A stretch of DNA of 64,000 nucleotides, taken from assembly GCF_003352385.1 (NCBI RefSeq), contig NZ_CP031243.1:1864501-1928500 (forward strand), in the 5' to 3' direction. This DNA is from Haemophilus haemolyticus (GTDB lineage Bacteria > Pseudomonadota > Gammaproteobacteria > Enterobacterales > Pasteurellaceae). The first letter of the stretch is position 1. The number at the start of each line of letters is the position of its first letter. The notes under the pieces were generated by a model that ran no database searches, was not told the origin of the DNA, and was given only the letters and a program-made list of their open reading frames with translations. Positions 21,981 to 32,167 of this stretch are shown here, piece by piece. A program made the position numbers and the translations under genes.

Positions 21981-23819
21981 ATGACTGACAAAATTACTTT
22001 TAATGACTTAGGCTTACCTGAGTTCATCTTAAAAGCTGTTTCTGACTTAGGTTTTGAAACCCCTTCTCCAATTCAACAAGCTTGTATCCCGCATTTGCTC
22101 AATGGCAATGATGTGCTAGGTATGGCACAAACGGGTAGTGGTAAAACCGCTGCCTTTGCACTGCCTTTATTAGCGCAAATCGATCCAAGTGAAAAGCATC
22201 CACAAATGTTAGTGATGGCGCCTACTCGCGAACTTGCTATTCAAGTTGCCGATGCGTGCGAACAATTTGTTAAATATGCGCATGACTCCCGCATTGTTAC
22301 CTTATATGGTGGTCAACGTTATGACATTCAACTTCGTGCATTAAAACAAGGCGCACAAGTGGTTGTGGGTACACCTGGTCGTATTCTTGACCATATTCGT
22401 CGCGGAACATTAAATCTTTCTGAACTTCGTTTTATCGTATTAGATGAAGCAGATGAAATGCTACGCATGGGTTTCATTGATGATGTAGAAACCGTCATGG
22501 CAGAATTACCAGAAAATCACCAAACAGCGTTATTCTCTGCAACAATGCCTGAACCGATCCGTCGTATTACGAAACGTTTTATGAATGATCCAAAAGAAGT
22601 GAAGATCAAAGTTAATAACGAAAATGCCCCAGATATCGACCAAAGTTGTTGGTATGTGCACGGCGTGCGTAAAAATGAAGCCCTTCTTCGTTTCTTAGAA
22701 GTGGAAGATTTTGATGCAGCGATTATCTTTGCTCGCACTAAAACTGGTACGTTAGACATTACAGAACTACTTGAAAAAAATGGTTTCCGTTCTGCCGCAC
22801 TTAATGGTGATATGACACAACAATTGCGCGAGCAAACACTCGATCGCTTACGTAACGGCAGTTTAGATATTGTTGTGGCAACCGATGTAGCCGCACGCGG
22901 TATTGATATTGAACGCATCAGCCTTGTGGTGAACTACGACATTCCGCTTGATGCAGAATCTTATGTACACCGAATTGGCCGTACTGGTCGTGCTGGTCGT
23001 TCTGGTCGTGCTTTATTGTTCGTTGAACCTCGCGAGCGTCGTTTACTTCGTAATATTGAACACCTAATGAAAAAAGGTATCAATGAAGTGGAATTGCCAA
23101 ATCATCTTGTGTTACAAGAATGCCGCCGCAAAAAATTTGTCGCCAAAATTACGAAACAACTCGAGCATCACGATTTAGAGCAATATCGTAGTTTATTAGA
23201 AGACTTATTCACAGCCGATCAGGATCAAGAAAATATTGCTGCAGCAATGTTGATGCTGCTTCAAGGCAAACAAAAACTCATTCTTCCACCTGATCCACCA
23301 ATGGAAAAACGTCGTCGTGAACGTAATGAACGAGGTGATCGCCGTGAAAATCCACGTTCAGCTGAACGTCGTGGCGAACGTAAAGGCTATGGAAATCCAC
23401 AACCAATGGATTTATATCGTATCGAAGTCGGTCGTGCAGATGGTGTAGAAGTTCGCCATATCGTTGGTGCGATTGCTAACGAAGGCGATATTAACAGCCG
23501 TTATATTGGTCATATTAAACTTTATGATGATTACACTACCGTTGAATTGCCACAAGGTATGCCGAAAGAATTATTGCAACAATTCGGTAAAACACGCGTA
23601 TTGAATAAACAAATGCAAATGTCTTTCTTAGGTGCTGTGAAGTCTGATAGTTCCCGTGGTGGCGATGATTTTAACGGTAAACGTAAAGGCCGTAGTGGCG
23701 ATTTCCGTGGAGAACGCGGACGTAATGAACGCGGTGGTGACAATCGTGGAAATCGTAAATTTAATGAAAAAAGTAACCGCTCTTTTAGCGATAAACCACG
23801 CCGTGATCGCCGAGGATAA
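21981..23819 (+). CDS. deaD: DEAD-box RNA helicase DeaD/CsdA
   Basis: ATP-dependent RNA helicase for ribosome assembly and mRNA turnover at low temperature. Motifs in order: Q motif TPSPIQQ, Walker [23 protein letters not shown] (VLDEADEML), [13 protein letters not shown] and [12 protein letters not shown] DbpA-like RNA-binding domain (about 475-555, starting [13 protein letters not shown]) and an arginine/glycine-rich basic tail follow. From ATG 21981-21983 the protein is 612 aa; an upstream in-frame start at 21948 is unlikely. The 120-bp gap after nlpI is a possible cold-shock leader, though I see no defined element. Confidence 0.96.
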   Translation: MTDKITFNDLGLPEFILKAVSDLGFETPSPIQQACIPHLLNGNDVLGMAQTGSGKTAAFALPLLAQIDPSEKHPQMLVMAPTRELAIQVADACEQFVKYAHDSRIVTLYGGQRYDIQLRALKQGAQVVVGTPGRILDHIRRGTLNLSELRFIVLDEADEMLRMGFIDDVETVMAELPENHQTALFSATMPEPIRRITKRFMNDPKEVKIKVNNENAPDIDQSCWYVHGVRKNEALLRFLEVEDFDAAIIFARTKTGTLDITELLEKNGFRSAALNGDMTQQLREQTLDRLRNGSLDIVVATDVAARGIDIERISLVVNYDIPLDAESYVHRIGRTGRAGRSGRALLFVEPRERRLLRNIEHLMKKGINEVELPNHLVLQECRRKKFVAKITKQLEHHDLEQYRSLLEDLFTADQDQENIAAAMLMLLQGKQKLILPPDPPMEKRRRERNERGDRRENPRSAERRGERKGYGNPQPMDLYRIEVGRADGVEVRHIVGAIANEGDINSRYIGHIKLYDDYTTVELPQGMPKELLQQFGKTRVLNKQMQMSFLGAVKSDSSRGGDDFNGKRKGRSGDFRGERGRNERGGDNRGNRKFNEKSNRSFSDKPRRDRRG

Positions 23820-23901
23820 TATCCTTGTGATATAAAGAATAGCGCTATTTCCTAATGTTTTGCCATCATTTAAAATTTAGCACTATTGATAAAGTAGAAT
23901 T

Positions 23902-23930
23902 AGCCCCTTGCACCTCAAGGGGCTTTTTAT
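23902..23930 (+). terminator. deaD terminator
   Basis: Strong stem AGCCCCTTG / CAAGGGGCT with loop CACCT, followed by TTTTATTG. It is 82 bp after deaD. Confidence 0.92.
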
Positions 23931-23987
23931 TGTCTATTGGTTAAATTCTAGCTACAATCCCGCAAGCTTTTTATATAGGAAAAATCA

Positions 23988-25439
23988 TTGAAAGGTCTCT
24001 TTTTACGTATTATTACTGCCTTGGCTTTGTTGCTTTGGGCTATTGATATGGTATTCCCATGGCAATTTTTACGCCATGCAGAAGAAAACCACTATACAGC
24101 AATTCAAGAACGAGGCTCACTCATGGTGGGCACAATGAACAATCCTATTTCTTATTTTATAAATAAAGACGGCGAACGAGGCTTTGAATATGACTTGGCT
24201 AAAGCATTTGCTGATTCACTAGGTGTAGAACTCGAAATTAAAACTTTCGATAATCAAGAACAATTATTTAATGAGTTAGATAAGCATAATATTGATTTAG
24301 CTGCGGCTCACCTTTTATATCATCCTAATAATGCTGAACGTTTCCAAATTGGCCCAGCATATCATTCAGCTTCATGGCAATTAGCTTATCGAAAAAATGA
24401 ACAACGTCCTAAAAATCTAGGAGATATTAAGAAAGAAATTTATATCGCTAACAACTCATCGTTGGAAGAAACACTAAAAGAATTACAAAAACAATATCCA
24501 CAATTAACTTGGAAAAGAAATCAAGCGTTCACTCAAGAAGAACTATTGCTACAACTATCTGAAGGAAAAATTCCTTACGTTATTGCAAATTCCATTGATA
24601 TCGCAGCGCTCCAACAAATCAAACCAGAATTAGCCATTGCCTTTGATATTACTGATGAAGCAAACATTCACTGGTATTTACCGAATAATGCCTACAATGA
24701 TTTGCAAGCTGCCTTACTCAATTTTATGAATAATGCACAAGAAACTGGGCTAGTCGATAATTTAAAAGAAAAATATTTAGGGCATATTTCACAATTTGAT
24801 TACGTCGATACGCGCTCTTATATGAAGGCAATTGAAAATACACTGCCACAATTCTCACCGCTCTTTGAAAAATATAAAGGTGAATTAGATTGGCGATTAC
24901 TCGCAGCGGTCGCTTATCAAGAGTCTCATTGGAATCCAGATGCAACATCACCTACGGGCGTGCGTGGCATAATGATGTTAACGAAAGATACCGCTCAACA
25001 TATGAAAATCAGCGATAGAACAGATCCTGAACAAAGCATTAAAGCGGGATCAGAATATTTACACTGGCTGATTAGTCAAATTCCAGAAACCATTGAAAAA
25101 GAAGAAAGAATTTGGTTTGCCTTAGCCGCCTATAACATGGGACTGGGCCACTTAATTGATGCACGTCGTTTAACTAAAAATCTTGGAGGAAATCCAGATA
25201 ATTGGCTCGATGTGAAAAAAAATCTGCCTTTATTAGCAGAAAAACGCTATTATTCCCAGCTGAAATATGGCTATGCGCGAGGCTATGAAGCCCATCAATA
25301 TGTAGAAAATATTCGCCGCTATATGAATAGCATTGTGAATTATCATCGAGTCCAAGAAAATCAAACAACGAATGATAATGCCAACAACGAAAGTGCGGTT
25401 GAAAATTCAGAAAAAATAAAAGAAAAAAAGGATAAATAA
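23988..25439 (+). CDS. mltF: Membrane-bound lytic murein transglycosylase F
   Basis: Cleaves peptidoglycan glycan strands to 1,6-anhydro products; periplasmic, anchored at the outer membrane. An N-terminal hydrophobic signal segment ([16 protein letters not shown]) is followed by a solute-binding-protein family 3 domain (about 40-265) and an SLT catalytic domain (about 290-430). There, [18 protein letters not shown] holds the catalytic glutamate and the GVRGIMMLT motif. Length 483 aa is typical. The start is a TTG at 23988 with AGGA upstream; no nearer ATG fits. The lysine-rich C-terminus runs to the stop one base before the next small ORF. Confidence 0.94.
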   Translation: MKGLFLRIITALALLLWAIDMVFPWQFLRHAEENHYTAIQERGSLMVGTMNNPISYFINKDGERGFEYDLAKAFADSLGVELEIKTFDNQEQLFNELDKHNIDLAAAHLLYHPNNAERFQIGPAYHSASWQLAYRKNEQRPKNLGDIKKEIYIANNSSLEETLKELQKQYPQLTWKRNQAFTQEELLLQLSEGKIPYVIANSIDIAALQQIKPELAIAFDITDEANIHWYLPNNAYNDLQAALLNFMNNAQETGLVDNLKEKYLGHISQFDYVDTRSYMKAIENTLPQFSPLFEKYKGELDWRLLAAVAYQESHWNPDATSPTGVRGIMMLTKDTAQHMKISDRTDPEQSIKAGSEYLHWLISQIPETIEKEERIWFALAAYNMGLGHLIDARRLTKNLGGNPDNWLDVKKNLPLLAEKRYYSQLKYGYARGYEAHQYVENIRRYMNSIVNYHRVQENQTTNDNANNESAVENSEKIKEKKDK

Positions 25440-25440
25440 A

Positions 25441-25593
25441 ATGTTAAAACGCAAAACTTTTCTTAAAAAGAAAACCAATTTACAACAAACCTCTTTATCA
25501 CGTAACCTACGTTTGAGACGCTTGAAACACCGTAAACAACAGCAATTTGCGAGACATTCATTACAATTTGTCGTACAAGAAATTTGTTGTTAA
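25441..25593 (+). CDS. Small basic protein of 50 residues, unknown
   Basis: An intact ORF starting with ATG one base after the mltF stop and ending just before a strong terminator, so it is probably co-transcribed and coupled with mltF. The peptide begins MLKRKTFLKKK and is very rich in lysine, arginine and glutamine, with a short hydrophobic C-terminus ending in two cysteines. I recognise no family. The lack of a clear Shine-Dalgarno of its own (only the lysine-rich end of mltF precedes it) means expression depends on coupling. Confidence 0.5.
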   Translation: MLKRKTFLKKKTNLQQTSLSRNLRLRRLKHRKQQQFARHSLQFVVQEICC

Positions 25594-25616
25594 TTAAAGC
25601 ATCTCTATCCAACAGA

Positions 25617-25655
25617 AAACGGGTTAAAACTTATTAGTCTTAACCCGTTTTTTAT
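25617..25655 (+). terminator. Terminator after mltF and the 50-aa ORF
   Basis: Arms AAACGGGTTAA and TTAACCCGTTT with a 12-base loop, then TTTATC. Points to one transcript covering mltF and the small ORF. Confidence 0.88.
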
Positions 25656-25675
25656 CAAAATTTATACTGTTTAGC

Positions 25676-26287
25676 TTAAGCTAAAGGAATCTCTGCATCT
25701 GGCTCGCCAGTTAAGCGATTACGTAAATCGCGACGAATAATCTCAATAGTCCAGAACCAGAAAATATGACCAACTAGTTCTGAAATATGTTCATATAGCG
25801 GCCATTCTGCAACTGGTGGGGTTAAACCTAGTGCTGGGAAAGTAATATAGTGCACGCAAATATTAGCAATAATCCCTGCTCCAATACCTTGCCAAAATTT
25901 AATTTTTGGAAAACGTTCTGCGACTAAGCAATAACCAATCGCAAAAACTAAAGAAAAGATCATATGAGTAACACCAATCCAATTGAATGCATGATCAGCA
26001 AAGGTAAATGCAGCATCAGTTGGATCAATACCTAAATAATCACGTAAAAACACATGTGGTGGATTTAAAAATGCACGGGAACATACTGCCAGCACTTGAT
26101 CTTGTGTTAAACCTGTAATATCCACTTTACAAGCGGCCGCAAAGAAATCGATTGGACTACGCGGTGGAAATGGATGCTCTGCGCCCCATTTAACAAAAGC
26201 GGAAATAATCCCTGCAACGATACCAACAAATACTGCCACGCCATAACGACGACGGTTTGCTGGACTTTGAGTAAAAATACCTGACAT
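25676..26287 (-). CDS. YagU-family (DUF1440) inner membrane protein
   Basis: 203 residues with four hydrophobic segments. Recognisable blocks are [13 protein letters not shown] after the first segment and [21 protein letters not shown] near the C-terminus, both characteristic of E. coli YagU, an inner-membrane protein linked to acid resistance. The molecular activity is unknown. The upstream region 26288-26428 carries an uptake signal (near 26320) and a second imperfect one in inverted order, which may end transcription from the neighbouring minus-strand gene. Confidence 0.82.
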   Translation of the reverse strand: MSGIFTQSPANRRRYGVAVFVGIVAGIISAFVKWGAEHPFPPRSPIDFFAAACKVDITGLTQDQVLAVCSRAFLNPPHVFLRDYLGIDPTDAAFTFADHAFNWIGVTHMIFSLVFAIGYCLVAERFPKIKFWQGIGAGIIANICVHYITFPALGLTPPVAEWPLYEHISELVGHIFWFWTIEIIRRDLRNRLTGEPDAEIPLA

Positions 26288-26428
26288 ATTTTGCTCTCCA
26301 ATAAAAGTAAAGAAAAAATAACCGCACTTTTATGCCATTATTTATACAATTTAAAGTGCGATCCCTATTTTGTCGATATAACAAAATATGGGTAGAATAC
26401 TAGAATGTTTTGTGGATTAGTCAAGTTA

Positions 26429-26725
26429 TTATTCTGATTTCACACCAAGGTTCCCAATTTTCACGCCTAATAATCCAATAAAAACAGGATCAAAATAATC
26501 ACCCAGAAATTTGAATAACTCATTTAGTTCTGTAAAAGAGCGTTGAATTTTTATTTGATCTTCTACTTTACGCACAAACTCAAAACGTATTCTATTTTCT
26601 TCAAAATATGCCGTTAAAGTTAGGTAGATAGTTTCAAAAAAATGGCTTTTAGCCCCCTCTTCACCAGGATCGCTAATGCGTACATTCCATGTATTATTAA
26701 ATAGGACTTGAGGCTGATTTGACAT
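26429..26725 (-). CDS. Hypothetical protein, 98 aa
   Basis: An intact ORF with a strong AAGGAG ribosome-binding site. The protein (starting MSNQPQVLFNNTW) has no signal peptide or transmembrane helix and alternates acidic and hydrophobic stretches, suggesting a small soluble cytoplasmic protein. It lies 23 bp downstream of arfA on the same strand; since arfA has an internal terminator, this gene may have its own promoter or depend on readthrough. I do not recognise the family. Confidence 0.65.
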   Translation of the reverse strand: MSNQPQVLFNNTWNVRISDPGEEGAKSHFFETIYLTLTAYFEENRIRFEFVRKVEDQIKIQRSFTELNELFKFLGDYFDPVFIGLLGVKIGNLGVKSE

Positions 26726-26748
26726 ATTTATACTCCTTTTTACTATTT

Positions 26749-26994
26749 TTAGCCTAAGAAAAACCCGATTATAAAGTTTCTGTAATCAAAAAATTTATAA
26801 TCGGGCTTTTCAAACATTTTCCCTGCGTATTTCGCTTTACGTTGGTAACTCCCCTTCCCTTTACGTTTTTTCTCAACACGCTGACGAAATAGTTTGTCAT
26901 GTAATAATGCCATCACTGCATTATCTTTTATCACTCCTCGAGTGTGCAAATAAATGGTTTCATTTTCAACCGCACTTTTTTGTTTCTTTCCCAT
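26749..26994 (-). CDS. arfA: Alternative ribosome-rescue factor A
   Basis: ArfA rescues ribosomes stalled on non-stop mRNAs by recruiting RF2, backing up tmRNA. The central block [19 protein letters not shown], continuing [17 protein letters not shown], is the conserved ArfA core. The reading frame is 81 codons. A 12-bp stem plus T run lies inside the last 20 codons, before the stop, so most transcripts should end without a stop codon. Such non-stop synthesis of arfA, made in quantity only when tmRNA fails, has been reported for proteobacterial arfA genes including H. influenzae. The functional protein is therefore probably shorter than 81 aa. Confidence 0.93.
   Translation of the reverse strand: MGKKQKSAVENETIYLHTRGVIKDNAVMALLHDKLFRQRVEKKRKGKGSYQRKAKYAGKMFEKPDYKFFDYRNFIIGFFLG
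26757..26805 (-). terminator. Intrinsic terminator inside the arfA coding region
   Basis: Arms TTTATAATCGGG (26794-26805) and CCCGATTATAAA (26764-26775) form a perfect 12-bp stem on the minus strand, with an 18-base loop and GGGTTTTTCTT at the exit. The T run falls before the TAA stop at 26749-26751, so terminated mRNA has no in-frame stop. Confidence 0.9.
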
Positions 26995-27004
26995 AACTTT
27001 TCCT

Positions 27005-27034
27005 CAAAAAAGCCGCGGAAGGATTTCCACGGCT
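27005..27034 (-). terminator. Terminator of the ArsC-like gene
   Basis: Arms AGCCGcGGAA / TTCCaCGGCT around GGAT; the minus-strand exit is TTTTTTGAGG. It lies 28 bp beyond the ArsC-like stop and just before arfA. Confidence 0.88.
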
Positions 27035-27061
27035 GGAGTATTATACGCGCAAACGTTTAAA

Positions 27062-27412
27062 TTACAAAATCTCAAGTACACTTTCTGGCGGACGCCCGAT
27101 TTTAGCTTGATTACCATTGATAACGATTGGACGTTCAATAAGCGCTGAATGTTCACTCATGGCTTTTAATAATTCAGCTTGAGAGAGCTCTAAATTATCT
27201 AAATTTAAGCTTTTATATAAATCATCTTTCGTACGCATCATTTGGCGCACATCATCAATCCCTAATTTTTGGGCAATGCTTTGTAATTCATTAACGGAAT
27301 ACTGCTTTTGCAAATACAATTCAACTATTGGCTGAACACCTTGATTTTCTAATAATGCTAGCGTTTCACGGCTTTTTGAACAACGAGGGTTGTGATAAAT
27401 AACGACAGACAT
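27062..27412 (-). CDS. arsC: ArsC-family (glutaredoxin-type) reductase
   Basis: 116 residues with the N-terminal YHNPRCSKSRETLALL motif, in which Cys10 is the catalytic cysteine of glutathione/glutaredoxin-dependent arsenate reductases, and a C-terminal LIERPIVINGNQAKIGRPPE motif with the second arginine. The family reduces arsenate to arsenite, but there is no arsB or arsR nearby, so a housekeeping thioredoxin-fold role is possible. Divergent from the PerM-type transporter gene. Confidence 0.87.
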   Translation of the reverse strand: MSVVIYHNPRCSKSRETLALLENQGVQPIVELYLQKQYSVNELQSIAQKLGIDDVRQMMRTKDDLYKSLNLDNLELSQAELLKAMSEHSALIERPIVINGNQAKIGRPPESVLEIL

Positions 27413-27489
27413 AGGATTTCCTTTTAGTAGCTATAAACACTATAAATTTTAACTTATAATGGCAAAAAATACTTATAGGAAAAGAAATT

Positions 27490-28539
27490 ATGCTAGAAAT
27501 GTTGAAAAGCTGGTACTCGCGTCGCTTAAGCGATCCACAAGCGATGGGACTATTAGCAATATTATTATTTGGATTTATCTCCATTTATTTTTTTGGAGAT
27601 TTAATCGCACCTTTGTTGATTGCTCTAGTACTATCCTATTTACTAGAAATGCCGATCAATTTTTTGCATCAACATTTAAAATGTCCAAGAATGTTAGCGA
27701 CAATCATCATTTTTGGTGGCTTTATTGGACTAGCGACAATCTTCTTTTTAATCCTCATGCCAATGTTATGGAATCAAACTATTTCCTTATTAAGTGATTT
27801 GCCAGCAATGTTTAATAAGCTCAATGAATGGTTACTAAACTTACCTGAGCATTATCCTGAACTCATCGACTATTCAATGGTAGATTCTATTTTCAATTCT
27901 GTGCGAGAAAAAATCCTTGGTTTTGGTGAATCTGCGGTAAAACTTTCTTTAGCCTCCATTATGAACTTGGTTTCTTTAGGGATTTATGCCTTTTTAGTGC
28001 CATTAATGATGTTTTTTATGTTGAAGGATAAATCAGAACTTTTACAAGGCGTGAGCCGTTTCTTACCGAAAAATAGAAACTTGGCCTTCAAAGTATGGAA
28101 AGAAATGCAACAGCAAATTTCCAACTACATTCATGGAAAATTATTAGAAATACTGATTGTCACGCTCATCACTTACATTATTTTCTTAATATTCGGGCTA
28201 AATTACCCGCTCTTATTGGCTTTTGCGGTGGGGCTTTCAGTTCTTGTTCCTTATATTGGTGCGGTAATTGTTACGATTCCTGTTGCATTGGTTGCGTTAT
28301 TCCAATTTGGAATCAGCCCAACATTTTGGTATATCATCATCGCTTTTGCTGTGAGCCAGCTCTTAGATGGAAACTTACTCGTCCCTTATTTATTTTCTGA
28401 AGCAGTGAATTTACATCCATTGATTATTATCATTTCAGTATTAATTTTCGGTGGTTTATGGGGATTTTTGGGCGTATTCTTTGCCATTCCCTTAGCGACT
28501 TTAGTGAAAGCCGTTATAAATGCCTTACCTCAAGATTAG
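27490..28539 (+). CDS. AI-2E family / PerM-like membrane transporter
   Basis: 349 residues with seven to eight hydrophobic segments and the conserved C-terminal motif [20 protein letters not shown], followed by [19 protein letters not shown], typical of the AI-2E transporter family (PerM, TqsA). Members have been tied to AI-2 export or sodium/proton exchange; the substrate here is unknown. Start ATG 27490-27492 with an AGGA ribosome-binding site. Monocistronic by context: divergent from the ArsC-like gene and convergent with secF. Confidence 0.88.
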   Translation: MLEMLKSWYSRRLSDPQAMGLLAILLFGFISIYFFGDLIAPLLIALVLSYLLEMPINFLHQHLKCPRMLATIIIFGGFIGLATIFFLILMPMLWNQTISLLSDLPAMFNKLNEWLLNLPEHYPELIDYSMVDSIFNSVREKILGFGESAVKLSLASIMNLVSLGIYAFLVPLMMFFMLKDKSELLQGVSRFLPKNRNLAFKVWKEMQQQISNYIHGKLLEILIVTLITYIIFLIFGLNYPLLLAFAVGLSVLVPYIGAVIVTIPVALVALFQFGISPTFWYIIIAFAVSQLLDGNLLVPYLFSEAVNLHPLIIIISVLIFGGLWGFLGVFFAIPLATLVKAVINALPQD

Positions 28540-28566
28540 AAGTCTAAATTAAAAAGTAATACAAAT

Positions 28567-28608
28567 AAAAAAATAGTTAACCATGAATTTTTGGTTAACT
28601 ATTTTTTA
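28567..28608. terminator. Bidirectional terminator between the PerM-like gene and secF
   Basis: Arms AAAAATAGTTAACCA and TGGTTAACTATTTTT with A tract on one side and T tract on the other, so it works on both strands. Confidence 0.9.
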
Positions 28609-28637
28609 TTGAAGTTTATTCTAAGAATAGAATTTAA

Positions 28638-29612
28638 CTAAGGTAATTCGTCAATTTCCTTATCTACTTTAGGCGGGATCATATGTTCACGGCGTAATCC
28701 AACATCGTATGCAATTGCGATTGCAATAAAGATTGAAGAATATGTACCAAATCCAATACCCACAAGTAACGCTAAAGAGAAGTTATGAATTGATGGACCG
28801 CCGAAAAAGAACAATGCAATAACAACAATTAATGTTGTAGCAGAGGTCATGATGGTTCTTGATAAAGTTTGCGTTAAAGAAACATCAATAATATCAATCG
28901 TATCTAGACGTCTTATTTTTCTAAAGTTTTCACGCACACGGTCAAAGACCACGATACTATCGTTAATAGAATAACCCACAACAGATAAAATCGCTGCAAC
29001 GAAGGTTAAATCAATTTCGATTTGTAACGCTGAAAACACGCCAAGAGTAATAATTACGTCATGCGCAAGGGATGCGATACCGCCGAAACCTAAACGCCAT
29101 TCAAAGCGAGAACCTACATAAACTAGCATCATGGCTAATGTCGCTAATGTCGCATACACAGCACCTTGTGCCAATTCTTCCCCTACGTTTGGTCCAACGA
29201 ATTCAACACTACGAATCTTTATACCAGAATCTACTTCTTGGAGCATTCCTTTTACGCGATCGCCAATGCCTGAATCATTATCCGTCGCTGGTAAACGAAT
29301 CATGACATCTTGAACAGAACCTGTTGTCTGCACAATTGGGCTTTCAATACCATTTTCATGGAGCTTACCACGGATTTTTTCTAAGTCTGCAGATTGTGAA
29401 AAATGGGTATCAAAAACAACCCCGCCGGTAAAATCCAATCCCCAGTTAAAGCCTTTTGATACGATAAAAAATAGCGAAACGGCCATTAAAAGTGCGGAAA
29501 AAACATAGCCCCATTTACGCACTTTCATAAATTCGGTCAATGGGAACGGGAGTTTAATCCCATTGACTTCACGGATAAAATGTCCGTCTTTATCTTTTGC
29601 AAAAATTTTCAT
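28638..29612 (-). CDS. secF: Protein translocase subunit SecF
   Basis: Six-helix RND-type inner-membrane protein that with SecD uses the proton motive force to help SecYEG-dependent export. After the first helix comes the NWGLDFTGGVVFDTHF motif; the periplasmic domain is followed by VGPNVGEEL and the DRVRENFRK motif near the fifth helix. 324 aa, full length. Ten bases after the secD stop, so co-transcribed with yajC and secD. Confidence 0.96.
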   Translation of the reverse strand: MKIFAKDKDGHFIREVNGIKLPFPLTEFMKVRKWGYVFSALLMAVSLFFIVSKGFNWGLDFTGGVVFDTHFSQSADLEKIRGKLHENGIESPIVQTTGSVQDVMIRLPATDNDSGIGDRVKGMLQEVDSGIKIRSVEFVGPNVGEELAQGAVYATLATLAMMLVYVGSRFEWRLGFGGIASLAHDVIITLGVFSALQIEIDLTFVAAILSVVGYSINDSIVVFDRVRENFRKIRRLDTIDIIDVSLTQTLSRTIMTSATTLIVVIALFFFGGPSIHNFSLALLVGIGFGTYSSIFIAIAIAYDVGLRREHMIPPKVDKEIDELP

Positions 29613-29622
29613 CGTTCCCTAC

Positions 29623-31473
29623 CTAAATTGATAATTTCTTAAGTTGTTTACCGCCATAAAGCGCATTAACTAATGCTCGAGTTCCTGTAATTGCGGTAAA
29701 CATTGAAATTGCCACACCAAGTGAAAGCGTAATCGCAAATCCTTGAATTGGACCTGTCCCCACTGCATACAAGATAATTGCAGTTAAAATTGTCGTTAAG
29801 TTCGCATCAAAAATTGAGCTAAACGCCCCGTTGTAACCTTCATTGATTGCTTGTTGAATTGGACGACCATTGCGAATTTCTTCTTTAATACGTTCAAAAA
29901 TCAACACGTTTGCATCCACCGACATACCTAAGGTTAATACGATACCAGCAATCCCTGGCATGGAAAGTGTCGCACCAGGTAAAATAGACATTAAACCCAC
30001 TAACAACACGATATTAATGACCAAAGCAAAACTTGCGATAATACCGAACATTTTGTAGTAGAACAGCATAAATAAAATCACAGCGATGAGTCCCCAAAAG
30101 CTCGCATTAATCCCTTGCTCCACATTTTGTGCCCCCAAAGATGGGCCAATTGTACGTTCTTCAACAATTTGAATTGGTGCAATTAATGCGCCAGATTTCA
30201 GTAAGGTAGAAAGGTTATGCGCTTCCGCGATACTATCAACACCAGTAATTTGGAAATTAGAACTGAAACGACCTTGGATCGTCGCCACATTAATGACTTC
30301 CTCATGTTTTTCTAAAATAGTTTTACCATTTTCGTCTTTTTTACCGTTATCTTTATATTCAACATAAAGCGTTGCCATTGGTTTCTTGTAATATTTTTTG
30401 GTAGTTTGAGACATAATCTCACCACCTTCACCATCCAAGGTTACACTCACTTGCGGGGTACTTGAATGCTGATCTAAACCAGAACTTGAATTAATAATAT
30501 GCTCACCACCTAAGACCGCGCGTTTAAATAATGCAACAGGATGACCTTGGCGATCATATTTAACTTCCGAATCAGCTGGTAACATATTACGAGAAATTGC
30601 ATCGGCCGTAACATTTTGATTTACGATACGAAATTCAAGCGTTGCAGTTGCACCCAAAATTTCTTTTGCACGTGCGGTATCTTGAACACCTGGTAACTCA
30701 ATAACAATACGTTCAGCACCTTGACGTTGAATAACCGCCTCAGATACCCCTAATTCAGCAACACGTTTACGTAAAATCGTTAAGTTTTGCTCAATTGCTA
30801 AGTCGCGTGCTTCATTTAATGCTGAAGTTGAAAGACCTAAATTGATACTATCGTTATCCAACTCTGTGATATCTAAGGTTGGATGCAACTGATGAATAAT
30901 ACGTTCCGCTTTAGAGCGTTGACTTGCATCGGCCAATGTGACAGAAGTACCAAAATGCTCAGTATTTTTAATTGCCGTATATTGAATTTTTTCTTTGCGA
31001 AGTTCGTTACGTAAACTGTCTTGTAATTGCTCTTGGCGTTTTACAAGTGCAGCATTCATATCAACTTCCATTAAAAAACGAACCCCACCGCGTAAGTCTA
31101 ATCCCCATTTCATTGGGTTAGCACCAAACATACTTAACCAAGCTGGAGTGGCAGGAGCTAGGTTTAATGCAGTGGTGTAATTATTGCCAAGACGTTCAGC
31201 AATTTTATCTTTAGCAAGGAGTTGATCATCGGTATTAGTGAAACGAGCTAGAATTGAGCCGTTCTCAAGCACGACAGATTTGGTTGGAAGATTGTTGGTT
31301 TTAAGCACATCTTGAACTTGTCCAAGCACGCTAGTATTCGCTTCTTGACCGCGCGTACCAGAAATTTGAACCGCAGGATCTTCACCATAAATATTTGGAA
31401 GAGAATATAAAATCCCGATGGCCACAATAAAAATAACCATCAAATTCTTCCATAATGGATAACGGTTTAACAT
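29623..31473 (-). CDS. secD: Protein translocase subunit SecD
   Basis: Partner of SecF in the translocon. First helix near residues 8-25, then the conserved KWGLDLRGGVRFLMEVD motif, a large periplasmic domain (about 130-440) and five C-terminal helices with the GMSVDANVLIFERIKEE motif. 616 aa from ATG 31471-31473, which has an AAAAGGAA ribosome-binding site; a longer frame to 31509 is rejected because it crosses an intercistronic hairpin. Confidence 0.96.
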   Translation of the reverse strand: MLNRYPLWKNLMVIFIVAIGILYSLPNIYGEDPAVQISGTRGQEANTSVLGQVQDVLKTNNLPTKSVVLENGSILARFTNTDDQLLAKDKIAERLGNNYTTALNLAPATPAWLSMFGANPMKWGLDLRGGVRFLMEVDMNAALVKRQEQLQDSLRNELRKEKIQYTAIKNTEHFGTSVTLADASQRSKAERIIHQLHPTLDITELDNDSINLGLSTSALNEARDLAIEQNLTILRKRVAELGVSEAVIQRQGAERIVIELPGVQDTARAKEILGATATLEFRIVNQNVTADAISRNMLPADSEVKYDRQGHPVALFKRAVLGGEHIINSSSGLDQHSSTPQVSVTLDGEGGEIMSQTTKKYYKKPMATLYVEYKDNGKKDENGKTILEKHEEVINVATIQGRFSSNFQITGVDSIAEAHNLSTLLKSGALIAPIQIVEERTIGPSLGAQNVEQGINASFWGLIAVILFMLFYYKMFGIIASFALVINIVLLVGLMSILPGATLSMPGIAGIVLTLGMSVDANVLIFERIKEEIRNGRPIQQAINEGYNGAFSSIFDANLTTILTAIILYAVGTGPIQGFAITLSLGVAISMFTAITGTRALVNALYGGKQLKKLSI

Positions 31474-31498
31474 AGTTTTCCTTTTCTTTTCTAACGCA

Positions 31499-31521
31499 CA
31501 GAGCCACAATTCGTGGCTCTG
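31499..31521 (-). terminator. Intercistronic hairpin between yajC and secD
   Basis: Perfect 9-bp stem CAGAGCCAC / GTGGCTCTG with loop AATTC and no T tract at the exit. More likely an mRNA stability or processing element than a full terminator, setting yajC level above secD. Confidence 0.6.
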
Positions 31522-31542
31522 GAAAATAATTTAACGTTACTC

Positions 31543-31836
31543 TTAAAGTGATTTTAATGAACCTTTAGGAAGAACGCTTACAATGTAGTTACGATTAATC
31601 GTAATTTCTGTCGTGTCGTTTAACGCAATCACGATGCTATCGCTACCTTCGGTTACTTTAGTAATTTTGCCGATTAAACCACCAGCGGTTAAAACTTCAG
31701 TACCTTTTGCAAGCTCAGACATCAATTTTTTGTGTTCTTTATTGCGTTTAGCTTGCGGGCGATAAATCATAAAGTAAAAAATTAAACCAAAGATCACGAA
31801 AATAAATAACGTGGACATCGGGTTTTGTGCTTCCAT
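31543..31836 (-). CDS. yajC: Sec translocon accessory protein YajC
   Basis: 97 residues with a single N-terminal transmembrane helix (STLFIFVIFGLIFYFMIYRP) followed by the conserved QAKRNKEHKKLMSELAKG segment and a cytosolic domain with VLTAGGLIGKI. It associates with SecDF. First gene of yajC-secD-secF in the usual order. Confidence 0.95.
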   Translation of the reverse strand: MEAQNPMSTLFIFVIFGLIFYFMIYRPQAKRNKEHKKLMSELAKGTEVLTAGGLIGKITKVTEGSDSIVIALNDTTEITINRNYIVSVLPKGSLKSL

Positions 31837-31945
31837 TGTATGTTTTCCTTGTTAATTTAAGTTAAAAATTGCGCTTAAAATACCATAAATTGGCTCATTG
31901 GGAAAGGTGAACCACGCCCAATATCCTACGTTATGGCGATTAATT

Positions 31946-32167
31946 TTATTTTTTCAAGATAACGATAAATTCTTTTTCCGAAGCGTAATATTGCTCGACC
32001 AAGGCAACAGAATTTTCTTCTGCAAAAATAGAAAAATTTTCAACCGCACTTTCAAGGTTTAAGATCAACATTAGCTCATCATTTTTATCCAAATTTTTTA
32101 AGGCTTTTTTGGCACTTAAAAGAGGAATTGGACATCGAAGTGCGGTTAAATTGAGCTGATATTTCAT
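31946..32167 (-). CDS. TusA/SirA-like sulfurtransferase-family protein
   Basis: 73 residues with the TusA-fold motif [17 protein letters not shown]; the cysteine is the presumed persulfide carrier. Its start overlaps the stop of the hemerythrin-domain gene by 4 bases, so the two are coupled. TusA-like proteins outside the tus relay have varied partners; pairing with a hemerythrin-like protein may indicate iron, oxygen or sulfur stress functions (inference). Two uptake signals lie within the gene. Confidence 0.78.
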
